Source: Trichopria drosophilae (taxonomy: Eukaryota; Arthropoda; Insecta; Hymenoptera; Diapriidae). From it: 64,000 nt of DNA. The notes beneath the pieces are model-generated. The model had not been told where the DNA came from. It did not search any database and saw only the letters and a list, made by a program, of their open reading frames with translations. The position numbers were made by a program, and so were the translations under genes. This document shows, piece by piece, positions 26,053 to 36,652 of this stretch. The DNA is taken from NCBI GenBank assembly GCA_030407085.1, contig CM059584.1, forward strand, positions 141,536,001 through 141,600,000, written 5' to 3'. The stretch's first letter is position 1; each line of letters starts with the position of its first letter.

Positions 26053-28140
26053 ATGACTGCACCAATGTTAATGAGAAATGGTGGAGATATACGAAAGGCT
26101 TTAACAAGCGTGGATGACATGGAGATCTTTAGCGACGAAGAATCAGATGATGAAAATCAAGAACAGTTAGCTAATGTCTCAGAATCGGAAGTCGACGACG
26201 ATGATGATGAATATGACTGTGACGATGACGACGATGACGATGATGAGTACCATATAATGGCTGAACACAGAATGCGGGTAATGTCACGTGTTTATATCGT
26301 GTATAACTGTTCTATTGCATTTATTCCATTCCTTAAACTTTCTTTATGAACCAAGCAGTAATAGTTTAGTCTGACGTTATCAAACCTGAGTATTCGACCG
26401 CAACATCTGAAATAATATTATGGCATGGAGATAAAACAAAAAACACTTGGTCAGGAAAGTATACAGAATCGGACAATATACAAAAGGACGGGTACTAATA
26501 TATCGATCAAATAACACTGCATAATTCTTTAAACTGAACTTAGGAAGATTAAACCTGTACTTGCTTGATTACAGGAAACCCCAACAAAGAAGAGAAAGCG
26601 GAGACAGGTTGTGAGTACAAGTACAAACTGTGAATTCGATAAATATGAATCGGATTGGTCTCCATCCCCACCAATAAATTCAAACAATAGTCTAGAATCT
26701 GAAATCAGTTATTCGCCAACACTTATTGGTCCAGCGAGACTAGCCCCAATTGCCTCGCCTTTTGAAGCATGGAATTTGTTGCTGAATCCTTCGATCATCA
26801 ATAAGATTACGCTTCACACGAATCAGGAAATCCGTCGATACCGAGAATCTAAAGATGAAACAACTTTAAAGCCAACATACAATTTCGTAGAAAATGAGGA
26901 GCTATTGGCCGCCATCGGTTTGATGTACATGTGCGGATTACAAAAAACTGCTAAAACGCGTTTTGACGAATTGTGGTCTAACGAGTATGGCTCGACGTTG
27001 TATCGTGCTGCGATGCCTCTTAAAAGATTCAAATTTCTCTGGGGCATGCTACGATTCGACGATAAGAATACTAGAATTTTGAGACAAGCCTCCGACAAGT
27101 TAGCTGCCATTCGTGATGTGTGGGATTTGTTTGTATTTAATTGTCGAAACAATTACGATTCATCACCACAGTGCACCCTCGGAGAGCAAATCCTTCCCTT
27201 CGCAGGAAAATGCCCGTTTAAAATGTCCAGTGGTTCTGACTCTCCGCTGGCGGGGATTAAGATAATCACGTTAATTGATGTAGCCACATGTTATATGGTG
27301 AATGCCGAACCTTATATCGGAAATGTCAGTTCCGAAGATCCATCTTTGTATTTTGCACGGAGAGTAACAGAACCTATCCATGGAACCGGTCGGAGCGTCA
27401 CATGTGGCAGAAAATTTTCTTCCGTTAACCTATTCGATAAAATGCTGCAGAAGTATTCTCTACCAATGGTAGGGATACTAAGGAAAAATTCGCCAAATAT
27501 TCCTGTAAATTTCAAAGCCGGCGGAACTGTCGGATCCACGCTTTATACGTTTAACAAATCAAAAACACTTTTGTCTTACACGGCAACTAAGAGAAGAAGT
27601 TCTCTTTTACTTTCAACTCTTCATCACAATATTGGAGTCCATCATGAGAGTGGGCAACCGGACATATATCATTTTTACAAAAGTACCATGGAAAGTTCAG
27701 AGATTTTCGATGCTATGTGTCAGGAGTTTACAACAGGGAGGCAGACAACATTATGGACCAATCGAATCTGGATGAGGATACTAGATCAAGCTGCTATAAA
27801 TGCCATGATTATCTATAATCTAGACTTGACTAAAAGTGTACTCAATCGAAGAACCTTCTTGAAGCAGCTAATTAAAGCTCTGGTGGAGCCGTATCTGAAG
27901 ATAAGACTGGACTCCTTTCAGGTTAACCGGGAAATACGTTTTGCTATCAATGGAATCCTGAGAACCAATACAGAATTTCAAATACCAAAGATGCCTTTGG
28001 TTACCAAAAGTCGTGTAAGATGTGATTATTGTCCCCGATCTCATGATCGGAAAGTGAGAATTTTTTGCAATAAATGCCAAAGAGCTGTTTGTGATGAACA
28101 TAGAACGACATTGTGTGCGGATTGTTGCAATGGATTGTAG
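26053..28140 (+). CDS. Domesticated piggyBac transposase-derived protein, catalytic triad lost
   Basis: Exon 1 is 26053-26277 (75 codons) and exon 2 is 26575-28140, joined in phase 0. The product is 596 residues, close to the 594 of the type piggyBac transposase. Residues 1-75 are strongly acidic, with Asp runs near 48-65. A basic stretch (KKRKRRQ, 80-86) may be a nuclear signal. Residues about 130-515 cover the DDE_Tnp_1_7 (piggyBac RNase H-like) region, including the conserved blocks LPFAGKCPFKM and AAINAMIIYNLDL. The C-terminus (558-593) has the family's Cys/His zinc cluster, with all expected ligands visible (CxxC, CxxC, CxxxxCxxH, CxxC). The three catalytic Asp positions, aligned by their motifs, are Gly278 (TLGEQ), Gly353 (TCGRK) and Glu451 (MESSE). 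Strand cleavage should therefore be lost while DNA binding may remain. The ATG at 26053 has A at -3. An AG at 26048-26049 could accept an upstream noncoding exon. The function is inferred; the family assignment is firm. Confidence 0.9.
26278..26574 (+). other. Phase-0 intron of the piggyBac-derived gene
   Basis: This 297-bp intron begins GTAATG and ends ATTACAG. It contains in-frame stops (the exon 1 frame ends at 26349), so splicing is needed to join the acidic N-terminus to the transposase-like body. Both exons end and begin on codon boundaries. Confidence 0.8.
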
Positions 28141-28141
28141 A

Positions 28142-28147
28142 AATAAA
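28142..28147 (+). terminator. AATAAA polyadenylation signal next to the stop codon
   Basis: AATAAA starts two bases after the stop codon of the piggyBac-derived gene, which is very close. A second AATAAA at 28325-28330 would give a more usual 3' untranslated region of about 200 bases and may be the functional one. Confidence 0.4.
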
Positions 28148-28689
28148 ATATGCTTTTGGCATAAATGATATGAATGCAATTACATGACAATTTTATATAC
28201 CAGAAACTCATTTCAGAACGTGTTCAAAATATTTGTGTTTATTAAAAAAAACTATATATGTATAGTCGGTATTCTTTACAATTCCGGCGGTTTATTTAGA
28301 TGTTATTGTATATTTATATTATTAAATAAAGACGTTTTAATTCTTGATTAATATGTAGACTTTTAATATTTGACTTTAAACAGCTTTTCTTTACTTTTAA
28401 GTAACTGGATTGAAAAATAGCTATATTTATGTAACAGCAGAAGGCTGCTCCTTAAAGGACCACTGAAAAATAAAAGGTAATTAATAAGTTTTTAAAAATT
28501 AATGGAAGGGAGGTTTTGGACATTGACAAGGAACTTATGTTGTTCAACCTGAAACCTTTTTCGTTTTTGATAAGTTTTAACTCTAAAAAGATAAATAGAA
28601 AAAATATAATATAAATTTCATTCAAGTACACGTGTTTGTATATGTTTTGAAACATGTGTATTCAAGCTAATTAATAGTGAAGAATAATG

Positions 28690-28870
28690 GTACCTTTGTG
28701 GGCGCGTGGGTCAAGAGGAAAAACAAACGAGCGGTAAAATGCCTTGAAGTTCTTTTGTTTCGGACCCTCCTTCCATACCGTTTCATCATTTGTTGGTGGA
28801 AACATTTGACTCCCGGCAGCCACGTGAGGCTAAACGGACCCCACCTAACCCTAATGGATGACAAATTACA
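28690..28870. repeat. GC-richer segment, possible dispersed repeat
   Basis: The segment starts near 'ggtacctttgtgggcgcgtgg' and ends in 'ccccacctaaccctaatgg', with composition unlike its flanks. Frames of 105 and 132 codons overlap it on opposite strands (28667-28984 and 28677-29075), but neither matches a family and neither stays protein-like beyond it. It is probably a fragment of an unidentified mobile element. Confidence 0.3.
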
Positions 28871-29639
28871 TACCTCGTTTCCGAATATAAGAAAAAATTT
28901 AATTATGACAAAATCAAAAAGGAAAGGTGGTTGCTCTAACGTTGAATGTTTTCGCAATATTAGTATAACAATGATTGTTTGCATTACGATTATTCTATTT
29001 CAATTGCAAAAACATTCACTCAGTTGCGTAATGGCCTCTGCAGGAAACAAATGTCTATTTAAGGTAAGGAGATAACGAATTTCGATTTTGGTCGTCTGAA
29101 GGAAAATTACTTCTTCATTTAACTTTTGATTAGCTCTCGTGCTTTTTAGATTCATGAAATTTTGTTTCGTACGTCAATTATTCCTGATACCGAATTCCGA
29201 TTGTTAATTTAGACTTCGAAATTGTAATATACAGTATTGCAATTATATTAATAATTTCAATTTGATTATTGAATTTTGTTTTTATCTTATAAATTTGTAC
29301 TTTAGACATTTTATTTTTCCATCATATACTATTGTTGAAAGGTCAAATTTTTGTATGTAATTAAGTATGTGAATGTAAGAACATGGAATCTTTCGCAACT
29401 GATCATTCAATCCATTGATTAAGCAGGTCTACATGTTTTTTTCTTTTCAGACATGAGGGGGGTTTTCCGATATACTTTTGTGTATTAAACAAGATCCCGA
29501 GTTCCAAAATGGTGCATCACGTCAGGATTTTGCAAAACGTAGAGGGAAAAATAAAAAAAACGTGTTTTTAGGTATTTTTTTTCGTACTTTTCTCAGTCAT
29601 CTAACGGGCTTGAGACTTCTTCCTATGCTTAAAACAGAA

Positions 29640-29985
29640 TTGTATAAAATGGCGGATCCAAAATAGTGGACACAAAGTGGATACAAGGTGATCTAACTTC
29701 GCTGTATCATATTAACTCATATTGGATCCGCCATTTTGAATTTTTAAAAACCGACATCAGATTCGTAATCAACAACCCTGAAAACCCTCAAGCTACAAGA
29801 TATAGGGCAATTGGATCGATTTTTAGTCATCCGCTAGCTTGGGTCCGCCATTTTTCATTTTGAAAATGTGTCATCGGATTTGTAATCAGCAATCCCGAAA
29901 ATCCCCAGATACAGAATATAACGAAAATTTGTGTTACCTGTCAAAAGTCGGGAGTAAACGTGTTAAAATAGCCGGGTGTTAAAGG
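29640..29985. repeat. Dispersed repeat, two units with 'cgtaatcagcgaccc'-type core
   Basis: Two diverged units ('cagattcgtaatcaacaaccc' near 29,758 and 'ggatttgtaatcagcaatccc' near 29,876) lie about 118 bp apart. Each is preceded by a 'ccgccatttt' block. This matches the family at 3.8 kb. The segment ends in 'gggtgttaaagggttaa', a TTAA-adjacent GGG of the kind seen at piggyBac-type ends, but no matching left end was found. Confidence 0.5.
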
Positions 29986-30787
29986 GTTAACCTCAATTTA
30001 AACAAAAAAAATGTATTTTTTTAGTCCTACGGACATGGGACTTGTAGTGTAGGATTTAAGCTTCAATTTAAGACTATGTAGAAGTTTCTAGCACGTCAAT
30101 TTAAAGAGAAAAAATACTGATAACCCTCAAAATCCGTTTTTTGATGAGTTTACTCCTACTTTTCTCAAAATCCTGACGTGATAAGCAATTTTAAAACGTG
30201 AGATCGAATTTAAGGCCTAAAGACATTGGAAACCACACCGATACGAAAAATATGTTCTTTCCAAATACATTTGAAAACCGAAGATCGTATTCAGCGCTCA
30301 AAAATATACCGGAAACCACTCCGATATAAAACAAAACTCTTATTTGATAGACCTGTGTTACCAGAACCAATTTATAGGTTAAATGATTTCCTTCATATTC
30401 CGCTTTGAAGGCTCACCATGTACTATTCGAACCCCATTTGTATACGACGAGCCAAACCTAGCCACAATAGTTGCGATCGCCCCTAGCGGCATTAAAAGGA
30501 ACTAACAATGCCGATTTCATATAAAAGTTACTACTACGATGGTATGTATCATTCTGCTGGGTTACATTTTTTGTTCGTTGGGGGAATCATGTTTTTTATC
30601 TTATCATTTTGTACCTTTTTTTATCAGTTGTCTTAGCGCATATTTAATAGATGCATTTTGATATTTTATTGTCAGATTACGATTATGAAATTGTGATTTA
30701 TGTTTATTGGTGTAAGTTATCATTAAAGATACCTATAATAAAATTCTGATTACTGATGTCGAATTTTATTTTTCAACTTTAAATGCT

Positions 30788-31110
30788 AAGGTTCGAACCA
30801 TCAATTTTCGAGTGGCATCATACATGGAGAAATTCTGGTTTCGCGCCAATGAGATTGGCGCACGCCGTTGCCACCAGCCGGCCGGTAGAGTGAGTGCAGC
30901 TGTTGCCGGAATCTCGAATCCCTGGATCCATGCAGGTTTCAACAGGTTGGGACCTGCAGGACGACATAGTTGGGGGATGACAAGCACGCTGCGTTACAAC
31001 TTGAGTCTTGCATTAAAGGCCCCGCAAAAAAGCAACCCATCAGCAAACATTTTATGTTTTGATACGTCGATCGAGGCGTTCGTAAATTCCCCTGGCCCCC
31101 ACCCTCTCCT
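30788..31110. other. GC-richer island, unidentified, possible relic
   Basis: From about 30,820 to 31,010 the sequence is markedly less AT-rich. It contains a short hairpin (gcgccaatgagattggcgc at 30842-30860). Frames are open on both strands (plus 30812-31138, 108 codons; minus 30766-30987, 73 codons), and both look protein-like with no family match. A decayed gene or mobile-element piece is the simplest reading. The palindrome GGTTCGAACC near 30,790 resembles a polymerase III B box, but there is no A box at the right distance. Confidence 0.25.
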
Positions 31111-31139
31111 CATAAATTACGGTGTATCAGTCGACTAAT

Positions 31140-33100
31140 GACAACTTCAAAGATATATTACAATCAAGTAATATAAAAAATATTGTGGTACACGTTACTG
31201 AAAAAAACACTAGCAGTCAGAGCACTCGGTATGCAGATGAAGATATTCAAATGAGTCGGACTGAATTGCAATTTATAAACGCGATAATCAATAAGAAATG
31301 CTGATCTCTTTTCAAATTTGTGAAAATTGAGCTGGTGGTACCGCAGGTAGAATACCTGATATTAGTATGAAAAACCGATCGCACGAGGCGATAAGCGTAA
31401 TGCAATTATATCGAATACTTTTTAAGTATGCAGGAATAACACCCGTTTTCAAATATCACCAGGTGTAAACACTCAAGTAATTTGACACCTCGCAACGTAT
31501 CATCTTTCACGGTCCAATGCATCGCGAGTCCCCTAACAAAAATCGAAGTTGGAAAAGTGAAAGTAAATGTAAATGACTCTTGAACGAATTATCGTATAAA
31601 GAAGGAAATAATAAAGTTAATAATTGCGAATTACAGTTTGTGTACTTTTTGGAATGTCCAGGAACCTGGGGTTGAACTAAATAATTACAGGTCTTTCGTG
31701 TTCTTGGCAGCAAACGCAATCATTCTATTTCTGAGATTTCTTTTCAAAATAAAACACCACTGTCAGAGCTTGTTGAATTTTCATTGAGATGCTCACTACT
31801 ACACTAATTTTTTTTTTAATTTATGATATATAGTTACTTCCGTAGATCTGAAGGTTACAACTAACCTTTAACTCAACGACTCAGAAACTTTTTCTATATG
31901 TTTAATTTGAGCTGAGACTTCGTAAAAAGAATGAAAAATAATTACACAGGTCAACATTTTTATTGGAACGAATAATAAGACAGTTCCACATTTTGTATCG
32001 ATGCTCGGCTCATCAGCTCTTTATTTATCCTATACATAATAAACTTGTATGAATTAACAATAAATTTTCTAGTTTTGTTTGCGACAAATTTGACGTATTT
32101 TGCAATGTTTACATTAGTCAATATATCAACAACTCCGCAAAAATAGAAAGCTGAGAGGGTCGCTGATGTATATGAAATGAAGAGCTAGTTTAAGTGTCAA
32201 CAGTTTTGATCTCGATCTTATTAGTAATGCGCCGGTAGCGGCAAATTCACAATAAAACTATTGATATAAATAAAATAATATTGACTAAGGTGCGAGATCT
32301 CGGAAGCAGTAGCCTAACATTGGAGGATTCAAAGGTTGATGTAAAGTAACAGATCCCTAACATTGGGTTTAATCATACTTTCATACCTATATTAATTGTT
32401 TTTAATAACGAAAGTCATTATTCATTTTAAAAGACAAAATAATGATGGGCATTTATGACGTCTAGTGATTGCCGACAACGAATCTAGATGCGGCAGCCAA
32501 CATCTGGCTTCAGACTCATCATCATCAGCCCTGGCAGCCCTACATCATCATAGTAAGTGGTCCGGTTCAATTTAAAAAAAATGTATAAGTAAAATATTTG
32601 TATATGGGTGATTAAATTTAAAATGTAACTTTTGGCACCTATGGATATCAACATTACAAAGTTTGAAATTCGAGTACATAAAATCAAATATTTGACAACA
32701 CATTTTCAATAACAAAATCAGACTTGCGAAAAAGATGTAATGAAACCTCAAGTTCTTCAATAAAGCGTTTGTTTTAGTACATATTGCCACATGTGTCAGG
32801 CGTAAAAAACAAATTGAATACAATCTTTGGATGCTTCTTTCTTTGCCGGAATGAACCTTTTACTTAAATTCAGGTACTACATAATTAGGTGATAAATATA
32901 AATATACTCATGGTATAGAATAAATGAATATATCTTTCATTACAAGTGCGGAAAATGTGGTTTCCCGTACGAGTTATGTATGACTCCGCAAGCTGCGTGT
33001 CAATCATCCAAGAGGGGGAAATGGCCCACGTATAACAATGAGTTTTCTTATAGTAGGATACAGACTATCATATTGTTTTTATGTAATACATGCGATTACG
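31140..33100. other. Intergenic sequence, no gene seen
   Basis: Only chance-length frames occur here. A small cluster of 'catcatcat' words lies near 32,520-32,550. Confidence 0.55.
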
Positions 33101-33114
33101 AACATTATCTTGGA

Positions 33115-33250
33115 TAAGTATGCGTAAAAATCAATTATATTCGTAAGCGTGGAATGACGATTCAATACTCATGTATGCGAAAAACGTAATTTTACACACG
33201 TAAAACGGGGTGCGTAAAATCTAATGTTGTGCATACATGTGTCAAAAAAT
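33115..33250. repeat. Copy of the GCGTAAAA dispersed repeat
   Basis: 'tgcgtaaaa' and 'ttttacacacgtaaaacg' words in direct and inverted order match the family at 17.9-18.2 kb, including the shared phrase 'gcgtaaaatctaat'. Confidence 0.4.
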
Positions 33251-33424
33251 ACTTTTAAAATTAATTAGCTATATACTACCAGACAATTTTTTACCGACCA
33301 CGAGTGGATCTTAACTTGACCTTCTTCACATTTCTGTATAGAAACTAATTCATGCAACTTTTGCGCGGGGGCCGAACCAATTAACATTCTTTCGAGGTCC
33401 CTATAGGCTCTATGGAGGGAAAGA

Positions 33425-33890
33425 GGGGGGGGGGGCATGAACCTAGGTATCTAAATTAAACTCGTTACAGGCGAATCAACTGGAATAACAATAAGGGAGA
33501 GGAGCTGACGAAGTCCAGTCGTCGCGACACGCGCCGTGAAGTACGTGTACGATTTACCGGACGCGCGTAATAACAGGTGTGCGCAGACGCCAGTTCGATG
33601 TTTTTCTTTTATTTTTTAAATCGTTCCAGCGTCGTTTGCACAAAAGCATCAAGTATATGTGAGATACGCTGCACGAATGACACGTAACCTAAAGCGGAAG
33701 TCATTTGCGCAACAAACTCGAGAAGAACAAGGGAAGCGAAATCATTTTCGCTCGCGCGAAACTTCAGAAACTGTTTAACAAATGGGTATCGCCTGTGATA
33801 CTTAACGCCGTGTTGCATCTCATCACATTTTTGAGGTTAGAATCTGAGGCCTCGATAAGCAGTGTATTTTTCGTTCCAGAGCAGTGAAGA
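33425..33890. other. G11 run followed by a CpG-richer segment
   Basis: A run of eleven G occupies 33425-33435. From about 33,490 to 33,600 the sequence is CpG-rich (for example gtcgtcgcgacacgcgccg). A second patch near 33,740-33,765 reads 'ttcgctcgcgcgaaact'. No frame resembles a known protein. It could be a small promoter or a foreign insertion. Confidence 0.25.
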
Positions 33891-34230
33891 ATAACTATTT
33901 AAACGTACGAATTTTGTACATTTTTCTATGCATTTCTACAGGGGAATTAGTCTAGAAATGGTCCATATGTATAAAATAAGTGCGTATAAGTACATTCGCT
34001 TTTTAAAGTCGAAAGAAATTGTATAAACCTTTTACCTTTTCTTGGAGGTGAAATTTTTTTGTAGAAAGTCAAATAGTTCCAGTATGGTTAGAAATTCAAT
34101 TGTAGCATTAAATTCAACTTCCATGGTAACATTAAATTAAATAATGAGGTAGCAAATACACGGAGAACATTGTAAATGTTCGTACGAAATATTTTCCTCG
34201 AAACTCGAACACCCGAGATATTTTCCATAT

Positions 34231-34689
34231 TCACACTTTCACCTTGACATGACCTGGTCCAAGGTTTCGGTTATCATATTCGATCGTAAACTGTAAAATA
34301 GGGGTTCCCTTATAAAAAATAACCTTGACCTCGAAATAACCTTCAAGGTCATATTCAGAGTCAATCTCAACAGTATCATTAAACAGCCAGGGAAAAATCC
34401 TAAAACTTTCGTCTGAAACATTTTCCCCAATAATACATTTGTTTTCGATAAATTTCGTAAAGATTCGACCCAACTCGGTGCCCAAGTTGCGCCCTTTTTG
34501 CACATGATTTAAACTACTCAAAATGGCGGCCGGCGTCGAATAGTATTTCTGTTCGGTCTTCCTTGTGTACTTTTCCGGAGGGGAAAATTTCCCCCACTCT
34601 TCTCTGGAAGACGAACACATATATTTCTGATATATCTCGATCGCCATAATGTTAAGTGGGAATCTAACAGATTCTCCTCCGCAAAACAA
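34231..34689 (-). other. 152-codon open frame of unknown origin, probably repeat-derived
   Basis: This is the longest minus-strand frame outside the foldback element. The product would be 152 residues with ordinary composition and two or three possible starts. No domain is recognised. The 3' half has several copies of a 'caaggtca / tgacctt' word (for example 34343-34351, TCAAGGTCA), which suggests a repeat. No splice sites or poly(A) signal decide for a gene. It may be a fragment of an unknown mobile element or a young orphan frame. Confidence 0.25.
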
Positions 34690-34859
34690 CGCTTCCGTAG
34701 GCCTCCGGATCGGTCGTCAAACGCTATCGTAGGTTCTACTGTACTTTGACAGTTTTCATACGCAAATGAAAAGAAAATAAACTGTTAATCATCGGGTTTT
34801 GCAAGAAATATATTAAATAGAAAGAATGCATATAAGTAACAAAACTTGAAAAGAAATAG

Positions 34860-35090
34860 TCCTTTTCTATAGAAGTGTGTAAAAGTGATTTTTACAAACG
34901 TGAGAAATATTTTCTCACACTCTGTGCGCAAAATGCTATTTTGCTCCCTATATTGCGGGAGCAAATCAACACATTCCCTCCCTAGGGAGCAAAATAGGTT
35001 TCTCGCATTCTGAGCGTAAAATACTATTTTGTCAATCTCGCACTCATCGGCAAACACCTATTTCGTTCCCTAGTTGCACAATCTACTATT
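34860..35090. repeat. Palindrome-rich repeat, related to the GCGTAAAA family
   Basis: 'gtgtaaaagtgatttttacaaacg', 'gggagcaaaatag' in both orientations and 'gagcgtaaaatactatttt' form overlapping short hairpins. The shared 'gcgtaaaat' core ties it to the copies at 18.0 and 33.2 kb. Confidence 0.4.
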
Positions 35091-36475
35091 ATTACTATTT
35101 AACCAATTTAAAAACTTATCTTTTCGTTATATTTTACATTATGAATAAACATTTTTATTTTATATTTTTATTTCATTTTTTTGCTATCTCTTATTTTTTT
35201 ATTGAATTTTTTGCTAATTTATACAACAAATATGAAGGATTTAAAATGTCAACTTTTTTTATTGTCACTATTCACCGTATCACCATTTTCAATTTTATAT
35301 AATTTAAAATTTAAAAGAAACGAACATTTCTCGGGATATTCGGTCCTTTGACGAAAAAATGAAAATGTAAACAATAATATTTAATTTGTGCTTTCGGTGT
35401 GAAGCCACAAAAAATAGAAAATAAATATATAAACAGTAGGAATTTGTAATATTGTTAATTTTTTTAAATTTAAATTATATAACTTTTTTTATTTAATTTT
35501 ATATATCAGCTTCTATAACGAAACCCTAGGTGCAAATTGATTTCAATTTGCAAGTACACTCAAAGTACATTAATCTTTCTTGTAATAAGATAGAAAATAT
35601 AAGCATTTACTTTTTTTGTTGAATTTAAATTAGTTTTTCATCATTTTCGCAACATGACTGCACATTGTCGGTCATTATTTTATCTTTGTATTTAATCAAG
35701 TTATATTTTTATCAGTGTTTGTATTCTATTCGTAATTGTATTTTCTATAATTTGACCTTTGATTAATGGTAAATTTTACTAATGAGTTTATCGACAAGTG
35801 TTTCGAAATTATACTGCTCGATATCTAATACACCGTACTCATTTCCCGCTATTTAAACTTTTAATCAAATTTGATTTTCATCGTTGCTTCTTTTTATCAT
35901 TTACCATTACTTATATTTCTTTGAACTTGACTATGTTGATTTTGTACTTCTCCTTTACAACATTTTTAGAAAATTGCGAGATTTACAACAATTTTGAATG
36001 ATATAGAATTGATAGAAAAGTAGTAACTGAACTTATTCTGGTATAGCCATCTTTTTAGTTTTTATCGAGCTATTTCTTGGTACAATTTACATAATTGTAC
36101 AGTCAAATTTAAAAATTCAGTATTGAATCATAGTAACTATACTGTTTTAAACGCAACTGAAATAAATAATTATTTATTTACTATTAAATTATAATTTAAT
36201 AGTTAAGTTAAAGGTAAAAGGAGAACCTTTATTCGAAACTTGTACATTAATTCATTTTCTGGTAAATTGTACTAATGTTAAGCATCAAAATTATCAAACT
36301 TTGGTTTAAAAAATTGTATTACATTTTAAATAATTCAAAAGTGGTAATTTAATTATCAATAAAATCTATTGATAATTCATTATAAGTAAAATAATTAATT
36401 TATAAGTAAAAATCATTAATTCCTTGCTAAGCTCAAGGTCCTTTCAAAATATACAAATCTAATGCCTAAGATTAG
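35091..36475. other. Very AT-rich intergenic sequence
   Basis: Nothing is recognised. The 67-codon frame at 35798-36001 is rich in Phe, Ile and Leu, as expected from the composition. Confidence 0.6.
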
Positions 36476-36652
36476 TACACTGAAAAAAAGAATAGTTAAA
36501 ATAACCAGAATTCTGGTTGATTTATTCAGAAATATTTTTGGTTTAAATAGAGATATTGTTAAAACAATTATTTTTCTAATTAAACTAGCCAGAATTCTGG
36601 TTATTATAACCAGAAAAAATAGTACGGTACTATTTAACGTTTTTTTTTAGTA
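36476..36652. mobile_element. Palindromic MITE, about 175 bp, TA-flanked
   Basis: The left end reads TACACTGAAAAAAA and the right end, read on the opposite strand, TATACTAAAAAAAA. Each end is followed after 20-50 bases by a perfect palindrome (AACCAGAATTCTGGTT at 36503-36518; CCAGAATTCTGG at 36589-36600). TA dinucleotides at both borders fit a Tc1/mariner-type target duplication. It encodes nothing. Confidence 0.55.

Noticed and set aside
28063..28131. RING or PHD finger at the end of the piggyBac-derived protein
   Set aside because: The cysteine/histidine spacing and position match the C-terminal zinc cluster of the piggyBac family, so a separate RING assignment is not needed.
28677..29075. 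132-codon plus-strand frame downstream of the piggyBac-derived gene
   Set aside because: It overlaps an equally long minus-strand frame, has no domain, and spans a GC-richer block that looks like repeat debris.
30785..30800. Polymerase III B box GGTTCGAACC as a tRNA gene
   Set aside because: The word is its own reverse complement, and neither strand has an A box or cloverleaf at the required distance.
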